Assembly (NCBI GenBank): GCA_013400975.1
Contig: WBMZ01005509.1
Coordinates: forward strand, 198,560 to 262,559
DNA: 64,000 nucleotides
Reading direction: 5' to 3'
DNA from: Atrichornis clamosus
Lineage: Eukaryota; Chordata; Aves; Passeriformes; Menuridae
The stretch's first letter is position 1. Every line of letters starts with the position of its first letter. Below are positions 1-14,205 of the stretch, one piece after another. The position numbers and the translations under genes are program-made. A model generated the notes under the pieces. That model was not told the DNA's origin and ran no database searches. It was given only the letters and a program-made list of their open reading frames with translations.

Positions 1-3000
1 AAATATCTTACTATTCCTCATGCTTAAGAATTATCAAAATACCTTAATATGAATTTGCATAGCCTTGAATTGAAGGATATTATGCTTAGCATTACATCCC
101 AGAACATCCAGGTGCCGCTGGTGTTAGCAGCTGGGTGTTTCCCTGTGGAACAAGGAAGCCTGGTGGCACCAGGACAGCCCCAGCCACAGACATCAGGATC
201 TCCACGGGCATAGGAATGGATCAAGGCTGAGCTGGGATGTGGGTCCTGGGTAGGGCCAACTCAGAGGGGAACATGGCCAGGCTATGGGGAGCTGGAGACC
301 ACCCCTACTGTGGCATTGTTGGGACTGACAGCTCTGAGGGCTTAAATAGGGTCCTGGAACATGGGTAGCAAGTGGAGAGAACTGAAGGGGCTGGTCAGGG
401 ACAGCCAGGGCTTGTAGGACCCTCAGGACTCTAATAATTATTCTGATAATTGCTGTAATCAGTATATAATTTCCCTACCTCCTCATGTAGTGAGGGTATC
501 ACCTCGTTTTAGCACAATGATTTAACTTTCTATTTGAATCTTCCTAATTTTGCTGTAGCTGTGTGAATTCTGAACAGGTGATATACACAGAAAACAGTTT
601 CTTCAGAACGATTTTTTCAAAGTTAAATCTTTGCTTGTAGTTTTGCAGGTTATTATATAGTATTACTATTGTTATCATTTCATTTTTGTTCTTGCTGCCA
701 GCTTAATTACTTTCACAGTCCCCACAAGTCCCAGTGTGCTAAGGACTGTCCACGGAAAGTGCTTTTACTGCCTCTGCGTGCTTGCAGTAAAAACAGAGCT
801 ACTTCATGAATACAGAAGCAGAAACACTCAGAAACAAAAGCCAACATTAGCTAAGTTTCTCAGACTTCCACTGGACCACACAATTCCAAGCTTTTGGCGG
901 GAATTACAGAAGATAAAATTGTCCAGAAGAAATATGTGAGAGAACCATAAACAGACTTTACAGGTATTTATAGCAAGCTCCTTCCAAGTGTGAGACATGG
1001 ATGAGAGAAAACACAGAGGCATTTGTACAAAAATTTTCATAAGGATTCAAAAGATAATGGGTTACTGAGAGGAAGGAGTAGACTTTCCATTTTAACTGTA
1101 CTAGAGTAGGTTTTGACTGTACCGAAGAGACTCAAGTTTGGACTGAAGTCATGGGATTTATCTAACTGAATTTGGGCATCAGGTGGTAGGTATAGTCACT
1201 ACACAGGACAGATGCTCTCTACCAATGAGAGGATCACTGCATACCTACTTCACACAGAAAAATTGGTAGATTAATTTATCTCCCTTGTTAAATATGCCCA
1301 CACATGGGTGAGAAGAATTATGCCCAGGAAGAGTCTGGTTTTTCCTAAGTGACTAGTTTAGTTGTTGATGTCATCTGTTGCAGCTATAAAAAATTTTGTC
1401 AGAGGAATTTTATACAAAAAAGCCTAGAAGCAAACAGAGAAATTTTAATTATATTTAGTACTTCGAGGTATGTTTCTAGGTGATTACCCAGGATCATGAA
1501 GCTGGGGAACAAAACAGAGAGAAAGCCAACCTCAGTACCCTAAAAAAATTTTTATCTGGAATGAGGGGTTCCTCAGGGTACTGCCACGGTATAAATTGGG
1601 GCAGATATTTCTGCATGTCTGAGAGGACTTTGCAGTATCTGTTAGTACCTGCAACTCACTCAGCAGAATTAATCTGGGGCAAAAGCCTCATGACTATTTC
1701 TTGAATATTCCTAGTTAGATCTTTTGAACAATTCACCCATAAAGAAAAAAAAAATGAACAAACACAAACAACCCACAAAACACCAGACTTCAACAACTCA
1801 AGAAAGAAGAACCAGGATGAATTCAAGCTTTGATCTTCCCAAAACTAATTGCGTGAAAGAGGAGAAAACTAAAAGCATGAAAGGAGGAAATGTGACTATT
1901 TCCACTGAAGTCAGTAGTAGGAATTATGCATACAAGTTGAAAAAGGAGCATATATGTCAATCACTAGGTTATGTACATCTTCATCGATCTGGGCACATCC
2001 CTTGAGGTTCTGTCCTTAAAAATTCATAGGTCTGGGGCTCTGGATCATAAACTTTATCTAGTAATCATAACTTTTTTAATCGTGTTTATACAGTTTGCAA
2101 CATTGGAACATCAGGTACATGAAATTTAACAATAATTAAAAATATAAACATTGTTTATTCCTTTAAATTCTTTTTGGGAGGGGTGCTTCATATTTATTTG
2201 AAAAAAATGTAAACTGGAATGTTTTGGGAGCAAGCATTCCTGACTGCTCTAAGGAGCTATGCTCACCCTTCTTTAGAGCATATCTACCACTACCAAAGAT
2301 TCAGCTTTAAAAATCCTGTCTGTATCAAAGTCCTATTAATTCATGAAGCATTAGACTCCTTGCTCCATAACTTGTGGCTTCAGTTTATGTCACCATTTAG
2401 CCCACCTAGCAGGATTTGGTTTCTTCTTTGGGTCATACAAAGTGTACCACTCCAGTACTTTGTTTAACAAGTCCTTGTGCTGTCTAATGGACTAAGAGAA
2501 TGATCGTCATTGTTAGGTGCACAGGAGAGTGAACTGCATGATACACACTGTTAGTCTGATACACTCTCTGATGACAGTTTATGGTTCACCAGCTTGGTTA
2601 AACAGCACATCAGAAGCAGTGATGGGTGATCAATCTCATCCCCTATGGAATTGCTCCCCAAAATGTCATTATTGAGAAATAAATCCAGGAAATACAATCA
2701 AAAGGAATCATCAGATCTTTTGTTTAAGTTCAGAGTTATAAGGAAAGGAGATGGGGTTTTAAAAATTGTTTTTATTTGTTCTATTTATGCATGCCAATTA
2801 TGAAGAAGTAGTATTATAAAGTTTCATACTGTAACTGTTTTGTAGTCCTACAGTGAAGCATGATACAGGTACTTTATAAAAAGTTACTATACATTTCCAA
2901 ATGCTTTCAAGAACTGCTTCCTTTTTATTAATCCTCAGAAAGTGAATTATGGACTTCATTTTTTGCTTACAGGCACAGAATCTGGCTCTGCAGTTCTTTA

Positions 3001-3094
3001 CTGTGTTGAAAAGTGCATTACCCTACATAACTGACTTGGCTTGGTCTAGCTAGGAAAGCAATGTAAAACAGGGTGACCAAACCTGGACCAGAGT
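1..3094. other. intergenic DNA downstream of DACH1, left part
   Basis: Apart from the GC-rich block near the left edge this is AT-rich DNA without coding exons. ORFs of up to 93 codons have no recognisable domains and no splice context. An A-rich run lies near 1740-1760. Confidence 0.8.
75..430. other. GC-rich block of unknown origin
   Basis: About 350 bases are clearly GC-richer than the surrounding DNA, with abrupt edges near 85 and 425. The minus strand contains CCCTATTTAAGCCCTCAGAG, which resembles a TATA-type box of an LTR or a decayed promoter. I do not recognise a family, and no splice or coding structure is convincing. An old interspersed repeat is the likeliest reading. Confidence 0.3.
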
Positions 3095-3904
3095 AAGGCC
3101 AGATGTAAATACAGACTGCAGGGGTGTCAGGAGAGCAGCCCTGCAGAGAGGGAACTTGGGATGCTGGTTGGTGGCAAGATAAATAGGAGCGAGCAGTGGG
3201 CCAAACCAGGCAAACTGCACGTGGGGTGCAGCAAACACAGCGTAAACAGCAGTGAAAGAGGTGATTGTCCTGCTGTACCCAGTGTTTGTGCAGTCTCAAC
3301 TGGTGTGCGGTGTGCAGGTCTGGGCCTCACAAGTTAAGAGCAATGTGAATGCATCCAGAGAAAGGTAACATAAGCGATGGAAGGGCTGGAAGGAATGTAC
3401 TGTAAAAAGTGACTTTGGGCTTGTCTAGTTTTGAGAAAAGGAGGCTGAGGGGCAACCACATTGTTCTCTATGGCTTCCTGAGGCTGGAAAGTGGAGAGGG
3501 AAGTGCTAAGTTCTTCTCCCTGGGAACCAGTGATAGGACACATGGAAACGTTCCAAAGCTGCACATGGGGAGGATCAGACTAGATAAGAGAAAACATTTC
3601 TTTACAAAGAGAGGAGTCAAAAATCAGCACAGTTCCTAGAGATGCAATGTATGCGCCTATATGCAATTTATGTCAGACTTTGAAAGACATTTGGATAATG
3701 CCCTTAATAATATGTTTTACATTTTCATCATCGCTGAAATGGTCAGGCAGTTGGACTAGAGGATATTTGTGGATTCCTTACAGCTGAAGTATTCTGTTCC
3801 ATTCATTTCCTTTTTGTTCTATTCTATTCTATTCTATTCTATTCTATTCTATTCTAGTCTAGTCTAGTCTAGTCTAGTCTAGTCTAGTCTATTCTATTCT
3901 ATTT
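3095..3904 (+). mobile_element. CR1 LINE, 5'-truncated, 3' end intact with expanded tail
   Basis: This is an avian CR1 retrotransposon fragment in plus orientation. Recognisable blocks appear in CR1 order: GCAGAGAGGGAACTTGGGAT (part of the reverse-transcriptase C-terminus), GTGATTGTCCTGCTGTACCC, CCAGAGAAAGG, GAGAAAAGGAGGCTGAGGGG, CAGTGATAGGACACATGGAA, then TTGGACTAGAGGATATTTGT near the end. The left edge is gradual and uncertain by tens of bases. The reading frame is broken by many stops, so the copy is dead. Unusually, the 3' tail has grown into a pentanucleotide array (see 3816-3904). Confidence 0.9.
3816..3904 (+). repeat. compound pentanucleotide microsatellite (ATTCT)n(AGTCT)7(ATTCT)n
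   Basis: About eight ATTCT units are followed by seven perfect AGTCT units (3856-3890) and then ATTCT again. The array sits exactly at the 3' end of the CR1 copy, whose normal tail is a short ATTCT-type repeat. It therefore most likely grew from that tail, with a T-to-G variant unit spreading through the middle by slippage. Confidence 0.95.
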
Positions 3905-6900
3905 TAAATTTTAGTTCAGATGACCAAAATGCAAGTTTTTTTATTCCCACATCATGCATCCAAAAGTATATAATTTGATAAATATTCCTTTATCTTCACA
4001 TTAATTAAACTGGAGTATTGGAAGAGTCAGAAAAGGTTAGTTCTCTCAACTCCTTTCAAGTGGGAAAAAACCCCCCAAATCTAAACTAAACAGGTTTTGA
4101 CAGATAACAATTATTATTGAGAACAAATATATTCTGCCCAAACACTTTATCGTGGCTGTGTCAGAACCATTATTCACAGTCATTAAAGCTAAGAACTTTT
4201 AATGGTTTTTAAATACATAATTTCTTAATATTAAATCCTGCTTACCTATTCTGACCGTGTTCAGAAAGATGTTTAAATCATTGTCTCCTTGAAATTAAGG
4301 GAAATTATCCTATGAAGTTCTTTGTTGTTCTGTTTTTAGTTTTGGTTTAGGTGGGATTTTTTGTCTTTTTTAATTCTCTTTTTATTTTCTTCAAATACAG
4401 CTACACTTTAAACATCCAGACAGTAATGGACAGACAGTAGTCAAAAGTCATTAAATTTTGCCATAGTTCATGAAGGTTTGTATTGTCACTCAGTGTTCAA
4501 CATTACATAGTGTGAAATATGCTGTCCCTTTTGAGTGCACTGCTTAAATTAGAAGGTCTTCCAATATTTCTAGTGAGCTCAAGTCATCAAGCCCATTTAA
4601 GCTCTCCAATACTTTAAAAGTATATTTACAGTCCATGTAAAGGCATGTCATGAGGCCCTTGGTGGAGCATCCATGCAGAAAGAAGCTCAGAGAAATGACA
4701 GGATATTAGCATATGGCAACAGAACACTGCACATGCCAGAGAGGAACTTTCCTAGCTTTCAAAATGGACTGTCAGGTGGTGCTTTGTGCTCTGAACACAA
4801 TGTGGATGAAACCTCTTTGCAAGGTCTCCGGTCATATCAGACAGTCACAGACTGAAGAGTAGGTCCTCTTGCAAGACAGCCTGTGATTTTACTGAAACTT
4901 CCGTGGCCTGCGGAAAGGAAAAGTTGTGATTTGGAGGCATATATTTATTGACTAGCAGTGAACCTCTACAAATATTATGTTGGAAAATTTGGGCAATCCC
5001 GAGTATGGGGATTTCTACACTGAAGTACCACATCCAACAGTTTAGCTTTTATAATGATTGTTTTATGAGCCAAGGTTTTTCCCTGATATTATTTTGTGCT
5101 CTTTCTACCTGAGTCAGAGATGAAAAGTAGCCACCAATGACACACACGCTTTTTGACAAAGAAGGACAAAATATTTTCTATCCTAACAACTCTAGATTCC
5201 TGGCACTAAGCAAAACTTCTCCAAAATATCTACTGTGGAAAAATGGTCAATACACTTCTCATCATATACCAACACTTCACAGAAACTTCTGTAGAACAAA
5301 GTTACTATATATGCCATTGCCTAGTAATTGCAATTAAATGGCAATCTTTTAATGGCATTCAGTGATGCAGAGAGGTGTAAAATTCAGCAGTGTCATGCAC
5401 TATGGTTGGTTTTGATCTGCAGAATTTTTTACCTGTCTTTTTTTGAATAATAAATAATTACTCATGAACATTTCAGCAAGTGAATATGTGTATAAATATA
5501 TACATCTCCTCACTTAGTTCCAGACTGTCACCATTACCATTATTGTTGTAACACTTAAAGTCATCAAACTTCAGGTCTTTAGGTGAAATGGATCAATGTC
5601 ATTTCTTATGTTGTCCAAATTTAAAAGATAAGGTAAGAGCTGAAACAAAATGATACCAAAGTAAAGGGAATTGCCTATATTCACAAAATGTACCAATATT
5701 AGAAAAGGATTCTACTGATTTTTGAGGCTATTAGACTACTTAATAAGAGTAAATTAGAAAATAAATAAAATGATGTTCCCCAGTCAAGAGAAAGGGATGA
5801 AAATATTTTTTTTCTTTTTTTTATACTTAGGTAGATATACCTAAACTTTTTCAGTAAGAAGGCGATGCTGCAGCTTTGTCAGAATAGGTCTGTCCTTCTT
5901 GCAACAACACATATAAATCACACATGGACACTGGAATTATGTTTCCACACACAGCTTGAGAAATTTTTTTGTTTAATTCTTAAATATATTTAGCAATTTC
6001 TGTTCAACATAAGCCCACTTTGGAGAGATATAGAAAGCCTGTACAGAATATAATTTTGATTCATTTTTGTTGTTAAACTGTCTGTCATATCTTTCAAATA
6101 ACTAAAGTTAAAACTCCTAATATCCTGTCTTATAAGAAGATAATGATTTGTTTGGTTTTTATGGTGATAATTTAAGGCACTCTGTTTTAATGAAAATAAT
6201 CTCTCATCAGTGTTGTTCACAGGGAGGAATGGAGAAAAAATGTGACAATTTTTTGGCAATTTTTTTTTTGTTTCCCTGAAGATAACACCTCCTAATTTAA
6301 AAGGAATTGTGTTGTTTCTGGACCTAGTCCTCTTCAGAAAAGTGAGAAGATTATGAAGCTCACAGCTCACATCTAAAACCACTTTAGAGCAACTTCAGTA
6401 AGAAATTACAGGATAGAATGTAATATTATGATCACAAATATACAAGTGATTTTTACATGTCCATGAACTGGTGAAAAATACCTTCCCACTCAGACACAGA
6501 TGCAACAGAGAGCATTACTGCAAAATTAGCACCAATCTTCACTGGACCATTCAGTGTCACCAAGTATTCATCAGATATGAATTACACTCTGAACAAATTG
6601 CCTGAAGGAACAGATACAGGGATTTTCATGTTCTAAACGTGCTTTCCTATTAGTATCAAAATACTCCTTTGGAGGATATATCAACCCCTGAAGACATGCA
6701 ATGAACAGAAATGCTACAATACTCAACCATTATTGCAAAGTACAGTCTTTAAAAATGAAAGATAATATACAGTAGTCTTGACTCCCTATTCCCTTAGACT
6801 CCATTATAATCACCCTTATGATGAGCCACACCTCATTATAATAACAGCCAAATTGCTTGGGTCCCAAGGGCAGACTAACAGTCAGGGTGGATTGTACTTA

Positions 6901-8506
6901 TACTCAAAATAACCAAGAATAATCAAGATGAGTCTCTCAGTTTGACAATGTATGACCACTTTTGCATAACTAATGCTGTTCTGACAGGAAAAATGCTGGA
7001 GATTAAGCAAAAAGAATTAATCTGGCTAATAGTGATTGGAGGCATAACAGTGAGTAATGTGTCAGCATATTTACTGCAGTTAAAATAACATCTATGAAAA
7101 AAAGTTCATTTCTTTAGTTGCCCAAACAGAACTTAAAATCCTGCATATCATTTGTATAAATCTTGCATATTTCTGTACTGAAAAGATACGATGCAGTACC
7201 ATTTTTAGGGTCAATGACAAGTATGGCTTCTTAATTAAAGGATAAAATCATTAAGGATGTTTGTTGATGATGAACTGGGGACAGAGTTGTCAGTTTACAC
7301 CTAGTGAAGGTTTGCTCCACAGCATTTTATATCTTCAAAGTAATAGTAATTATGTTCAAGATGTTTTCCGTGAAAACCAAAACCATGTGAAACCCTTGTG
7401 GTATTGTGTTTCATTACAAATGCCAAATATAAATGAGGTTCATCAAAAGGTTTGTTAAGGTTCACGAACTTAAGAGTGGCTTTGAATTAATCGATTAGTT
7501 TTATATTGAAGCCATACAAAATTTACTTGGTTCCTTATGAAAAAGTGGAGGAAACAGTGAAGTTTTGTCTCAGTTCTCCCTTCACACTTTGATGGCCAGT
7601 TGTTAAGTCACCTGACTCACTTCACACGGAGAAAAATTGCACTGTAGGTGACTCTGAGACGCAAGGAAATAAATGCTTAATCACTAAAATTAATAAAATA
7701 TAGTAACCTACAATGGCAAATAAAAATCTAGAAGCTGATACATTAAAGAGATGTAACATTAAATTGCCACCACATTTTTATTAGGCAATACCTTAAAATT
7801 AATTTCTAAAGTGGTTGAGAAAACTTATATTGACCATGATTTCCCCAATTATTGTTTTTTCTTGTCCTAATCTGATATCTTCACACAAGGCACAATCTTA
7901 ATGGAAAAATAATGTTTGCAGTCAATGATTTGTAAAGCATTTTCTAGGGGGATCTCCTTCTTGTTTCAAGTGAAAAGCGAACAGCTGCAATTTGTGCCTG
8001 TAGAAGTATTCATTTGTAAAAGAGAAAGCTAATTAGGCCCAATATATTACAACCTCCATAGGACAAAGATCTCAGAAGAGGTGACAACTCACAGGATGTG
8101 CTCTAAGCTGTAATGTGGTAAGCAGTAGCACTGCATGGCCTTAGAGACACTTGAGCCATAAATTATTCATTTTTTTCCAGCCAATAGCTTCTGGGTACTC
8201 TGCATACTCCAGAACATGGAATTACTCCTTGGGCAAAGTATACTGCAGAAGTAACAGAAATCTTATGAGTTTTTTCCTTCCCTCAGAAAGGAAGTGTGGA
8301 TGATTTTGCTTCCCAGTATGACACAATTTAGCTGTAAGCTTTCTGGATCAGGATTTGGAATGGAAGTTGTGGGCATCACCTTCAGTGTAAGCTCAGGGTT
8401 TAGACAGGCTTGCGAAAAGGAAAGGGAGGTGGAGAGAGATTATTCTTGGCAAGATCAGTTTCACTCATTTTCACCACCAAAACCACTTTGCGCTTGGAAA
8501 CTAAAC

Positions 8507-8542
8507 TGCGTGTGCATGTGCATGTGCATGTGTGTGTGTGTG
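8507..8542 (+). repeat. compound TGTGCA / TG microsatellite
   Basis: Three TGTGCA-type hexamer steps run directly into about six TG dinucleotides. It lies in intergenic DNA; nothing suggests function. Confidence 0.9.
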
Positions 8543-11500
8543 AGTATTATAGCAGATGGAAAAGATAGAAGAGAAGTCAAAAGGTAAATCTCACTTCCTA
8601 CTACACTCTTTTTTTAATCGTCTGCAATCTCACAATGCAATCAGAACTATTCACACATAGCTACTTTCACACACGGAGAAGACAGAGGGCTGAAGCCTGA
8701 GAATAAAGTCTTGAAGGAGATAGTGAAGGGGTAGTAAAAAATCCCTTTGTTATCTGGTATCTTCACTTTCACTAGGAAGTTGCATTAAGGCTTGAAGTTA
8801 CAGATAAAATTGATTCTAGAATTCAACCAAAAGTTCTACAGGCAACTGTGGATGAGTTTTCGTACACAGATAATCCATGATCTAATTTTCTAGAAACAAA
8901 CAATTACAAGAGTTTTATCTAATCTGCAAATCACAGCTTCCATTATTTCTTAAAAGTCAACTGAAAAAGCTCACCTTTACCCAATACCTCAGGCTTTGGG
9001 ATCTTAAACCAGGATTGGAACAGGGTGAAGAACTAAAATCCATTGTACTAAAATAGAGGTGTGAAGACACAGTGTGATAAATTAATCAGTAGGTAAAACC
9101 ACTGGAAAAAAAAATCTTTAATTGACACCTTTTCATTATTTACACTGAAATGAAAAACTATTAAGACAATATACTAATATACTCATTTGGAAAGTCTTTG
9201 CCTGTACTCAGCTGCATAGGGACCCATATATTTAATGTTAGAAAGATTTTAAAGGGACTATTTCAATTTGACCTTTGCTTTCCACAGATGTCATCTCTCC
9301 TTTCATACTCATCTAAAAAATAGAAAAGGATTACTGCTAGTGGTGCTGCCGAAAAATCTTTCAAAAGTCACACATCACTTACAGAATAGTTCAGTAAAAT
9401 TTTATTGCAGGATTTTGTTAGAAAAAAAGTCATGCTAAGCTCTCACATATCTGGCTGAACTGGTAAGAAAGACCCCACTTTCAACTTATTTGTAAACTGA
9501 ACACATTTGAAAGGTTTGTGGAGGGTCAACAGCACAAATCCACTTTCCCAATGACATCATGCCATGTTAGAGTTATTGTTCAGAGTGAATCTCTTAGTTG
9601 TGGTGATAAGAATTTACAATGTTATTCTTAATTATGACATATCTCCCTGAAGGAGCGAACATTTTTTGAGAAAGGCAAAAGAACCATTTTCTGTCCCATC
9701 AGATGGATTCACTACCAGTTCACAAACATCATACATTCAGCAAACGACAATGTTGGAGATGCCAAGGAGTGAAGTTGCAGCTCTCCTATTCTTTCTCTTC
9801 ATCTTTCTAACTCTCCACCACCCTTAGTTATTTTAATGATTGCCTGATGTGTCCATTCATGTCAAAGCATGTTATTTACTTCCCATTATGGACATGACAT
9901 TACCTCACTTCACTACAAATTGAGAGAAACATATTGCCTTCCAAAGTTTAAGTATTGCACCATTATCTGAGAACAGAAATGAGTGCTGGCACTAGATGGC
10001 AACTACTTACAACAGATATTCTAAGTGTTATGGACAAAGTCTCATTTTTGATAATGTACCAAAGAAAGATAAATACATCAAAAATACTCTACTGAAAGAA
10101 TTTATCATTCACATTGTCAGTCCATCAAGTTTAGTCATATAATTCATAGGCTGATTATGTGGGAAGCCAATGAATTACATAGCTACATATTTTCTAGAGG
10201 TTTTATGAATGATAGAGTTAATCAATATTGTACCTGAACAGAGTTAATCTCTAAGTGTTATTGTTAATAACCAAACCTTGAGAATTTTAACTTAAATAAA
10301 TAGTAACAAAATTAAGAGACTACACACTCAGCATTGATTCAATAAATAAAGCAGTAGCTAAAAGTAGTGGCTCATTACTTTTGACAGAAAGCATAAATAA
10401 TATGTTTTAATCCAGTAAGATAGTCTAAGTTTTATAGAGTGGTACCATTAAAACAGTGTCACAAGGCATGGAGAGGAGATGGATACCTGGTTTTAAGAGC
10501 GTCTAAGCTGCCATATAAGTCTAAATGAGATCTGACCTACATTTCTTGATACACTGAAACAGTAAGACTGAGTCTTACTTGTCTATGTCTAGACAATATA
10601 CACAAACTGAGGAAACATTTAGTATAAAAGTAGTTGTAAGTCTGTCAGTCTGTTATATCTGAAAGAGATATTTTTTTGTTGTCATTACACATTCCTGATG
10701 ATGTGTATAGAAACTCTTTCTATGAAGACAATCCAGTATCCTTGTACATGATTCTATATCTTCAAATGTGCAAGAAATTAAAGAAATAAAAAATTCATGA
10801 TTGCCATGAGGCTCACTACCTCAGTTAGGTACCTAAGAAAGTATTTTTGGAAAGAAGTTGACTAAATTAACTATGCAGCTAAAGGAGAAAAAGTGGCTTT
10901 GCTAGCCTCAGGGAAAGATCATGGCCACGTATATTAACAGAATTAAGTTCGGCAAACAAGATTTTCCTCCAGAGTATTCCAGAAACACTTAATCTGGAAG
11001 ACTGATTTAACAGGTGGAAGTTAGACTCATGGTACATGAACAGGAGATCACTTTTCACAGTTATCTGTTACTGTTACACTGTGTTGTTGAAATACATCTT
11101 TCATTTCTTGCATGAAAAATGAAAGCCATGACCAAAATAGTGTATAATTATACAGTGTTTTATTTACATTTTCTTTTTACATCTCAAAACATTTGACTTT
11201 TAAAAAATGCAATTAAGACAATAAAAAAAAATTTAAATCCTGTATGAATTCTCCCAACTACCCCAAAGTTTTCAAAGAAATCTAAAAAAAGCCAGATGTT
11301 GTTTCATTCTAGCTCCCACAATTGTGCCCTTCAGATTCTGCACAGCAGAGATGCAAATTGATTTGTATTTGATTATCATAAGCAATAGGAAGAACCCATC
11401 AAGGCAGATGTGGTGGACCTTCAGAGTGGTGTCACTAGAGGGCTCAAATACTAGTTGAAGGATACATATACAAAGGATATCAAATTCTGGAAGCAGTTTG

Positions 11501-13212
11501 CTGGGACTAGCTAGTGAAACCAAAGTGCTTCCCAACAGCTCTTACAGCAACTCCCAGGCAAATCTCATGTCCTGCCATAGCTGCTGGCTGAAATGTACCC
11601 CTTCGTTGACTAATAAAGACAAATAGGTACCTTCACAAGCAATTCATCTAATCCTAAAAGAGACACACAAGGGTTGATAACAAATAATTTATTATTTTGA
11701 GGTATGTATTTTGTCTATTGGCTACAAATAGGTCTATAATGTGTAGCGCAAATTTAACTTTTAGCTATCCTAATTTAGGGATAATAAATTTCATAGTTTG
11801 CCTCCAGAGCTGATCCATGAAAATTGTACTGAATTGTAATTAAGTTGTAACAAACAATTATACAAACCAGTGAGAGTTCAATAAATTCAAAGCACGACTC
11901 TCTGCATCGCTGGTCAAAACAGGAACAAGTAAAGCCAATAACCTGCTGCCAAAGACAAGTGAAATTCCAGAGTTTCTTTGATCCTGTATCTCAGAAAGTT
12001 TTTTATGAAAACCTGCAAATACTCAGTATTCAGGTCAGTTTAGATGTTACTGTGACTGGTGTATCAAAACCAACTCTTAATTAAATCCGTAGAATGTTCA
12101 AGCTGAAGTCAAGAAGTGAAACAAGGAATAAGCAGAAGAACCTCTGAAAACAAAATAAGTACAATGAAATAATTATGCAGAAAGAGATTCTTCACAATTA
12201 ACTATACAAATAAATAATAAGAAAGAATAATAAAATGGAGACTTACAAGCGCAAGTCCTCACATTTTCAAAAATTAATGCAGGAAAAGCTGCTGGCATGT
12301 TTCCAAAAATCTGCAAAATATTTATTATTTAGTTTTGCCCTCCTCTTTTCTAATGAATTCACAATTAAAGAAGTTGTAATTATAATTCAGATACTGGCAA
12401 AATACATTCTATGGTGTTAACCATTGATAGATTTGTAAACAAAAGCAGCTGGACTGGAATTTCTTCAAGGAAATATTTACATGCCAACAGTTTATCAAAC
12501 TGAAAGTCTGCAGATAAATCTACACATGGGCATTATGTTAATGACGATAGCAACAGTGATTCATATTCTTAGTTGTAGCTGCTTTGTACTGCTACAGCTG
12601 TAAAAGAATAAAACCTGGAAGGAAGAAGGATAAGGAGGCAGGCTAGGGTTTTACTCCCCTGCCTCCTTTCAAGGTTAGAACATTTGTTACATTATACTGG
12701 AAATAATGATTAACAATAGGGCCATTGTCCAAGATTCTTTCACCTCTACAGGCCAGATTTCTGGAGGTATGTAACTGATGTAGGATGCAATGAAGGACCT
12801 CCTGGGATTATACAAAAGCACAAGTGTCCAGTGGAATTTTAAACGGATACCCACGCAGTCTGAAACTTCCAGTACACAACAAATCGTATCTTGGAAAAAC
12901 TAAGCATGCATGCGTTTATTAAATCTTCCTACCACTTCAGTGCCAGAAACAGCTGTTTTTAAAAATGCTACCTCCTTGATTCCGACTCAGGAGGCTTGAT
13001 TTGCATGTTATTATCTAGGTCTTGGGATTTAAAGGGAATCACACCCTAGAGAAAAGCATGAGTATCCACACACTACAGAAGAGAATGGACAACTTCCTAT
13101 CAGCATTCATTCGTCACCCTTTTGTGAATGAGTGGCATACGACTGTAACTCCCACCAGAGTATCTCGTGTTCGAAACAGGACCCTGACTTCAGTATACAT
13201 ATTTGAATGCAA

Positions 13213-13225
13213 ACACACACACACA
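13213..13225 (+). repeat. short (AC)n dinucleotide repeat
   Basis: Six AC units followed by an A-rich tail. Ordinary microsatellite in intergenic DNA. Confidence 0.8.
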
Positions 13226-14084
13226 AAAGAAAAGAATGAAAAATATTAGAAAAACGTGAATAATATAAATTTAAAAAATAAAATCTCATGACAGTAGGGT
13301 GCATAAATTTCATTAATTAAGAATTTTGTTCACTACAAGAGGAATTCAGAATAAATAGGCATTTCCCAAAGAAATTTTACCTTAATACTTACAGCTTCTT
13401 TCACGTTAGAAATTCACTCTTTGGAGGATCTTGATTTTAAGGAGGAAAAGGAGTAACTGAAAAGAAATCTCAAGTTGGAGCATCTCATTCCTTCCTAAGA
13501 GGGAAAGTTCCCTTCACTGTTCTTGCAAAGTCCTTGGAAGCCGCAGTACAACACAGTGAACTGGGAACAGTACTCACCTAGTAGAAAGAGACTCGAACCA
13601 ATTGGCTGCAAGTAAAGATACTTGTTTCAAAGGCTGATAGCTTGGAGCTGAATCTTTCTTCCTTTCCTGTCCCAGATGCAGAAAAGGCCTTCAGTGAGTA
13701 GATTAATAATGGGGCAGCTGGTGGAGTAGAGACTGGATATAACAAAGTACAGTTCACAGTGGCAACAAGAGCAGACCTAAATGTGAGCAATGCAATTTGA
13801 ATGTGACTGGGAGTTAGGAGTGGTTTATGGTATGGTACGACTAAGAAGTCATGTGTGGGTTGTATGCTAAAGCAAGAAATATGTTGGTAAATTACATGTA
13901 ATCACCAAAGTTCAGGAACTCTGTGTCCAAGCAGTGTAAAACAATCTTTCCATGTCAAGGTCTCTCATTCTCCGAAGTGAAGTTGGTTATTCACAAAATC
14001 TTCTGAGCCTGACTCATACTAGGTGCTGCACACCCCATACCACCAGAATAGTAAATAATTCCAACTTTTCTTGATTGGCTGACT

Positions 14085-14205
14085 TTTTTGCTGTTGTTTG
14101 GAGGGATTTTTTGATTGTTTGGTTGGGTTTGTTTGGTTTGGTTTTGCGGTTGTTTTGTGTGTTTTGTTTGGTTGTTGTTTGGGTTTTTTTGACTGTGTTT
14201 TGTTA
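14085..14205 (+). repeat. low-complexity GTTTG/GGTTT-rich tract
   Basis: About 120 bases are almost only G and T on the plus strand, with many GGTTTG and GTTGTTT steps and no regular period. The minus strand is therefore a C/A tract that encodes a meaningless Asn/Gln/Pro/Thr-rich ORF. G-runs are short (two or three), so a stable G-quadruplex is unlikely. Confidence 0.8.

Noticed and set aside
5990..6382. 130-codon minus-strand ORF, the longest in the window
   Set aside because: No domain, no splice or promoter context and composition typical of AT-rich random sequence. A length near 130 codons is expected by chance in 64 kb.
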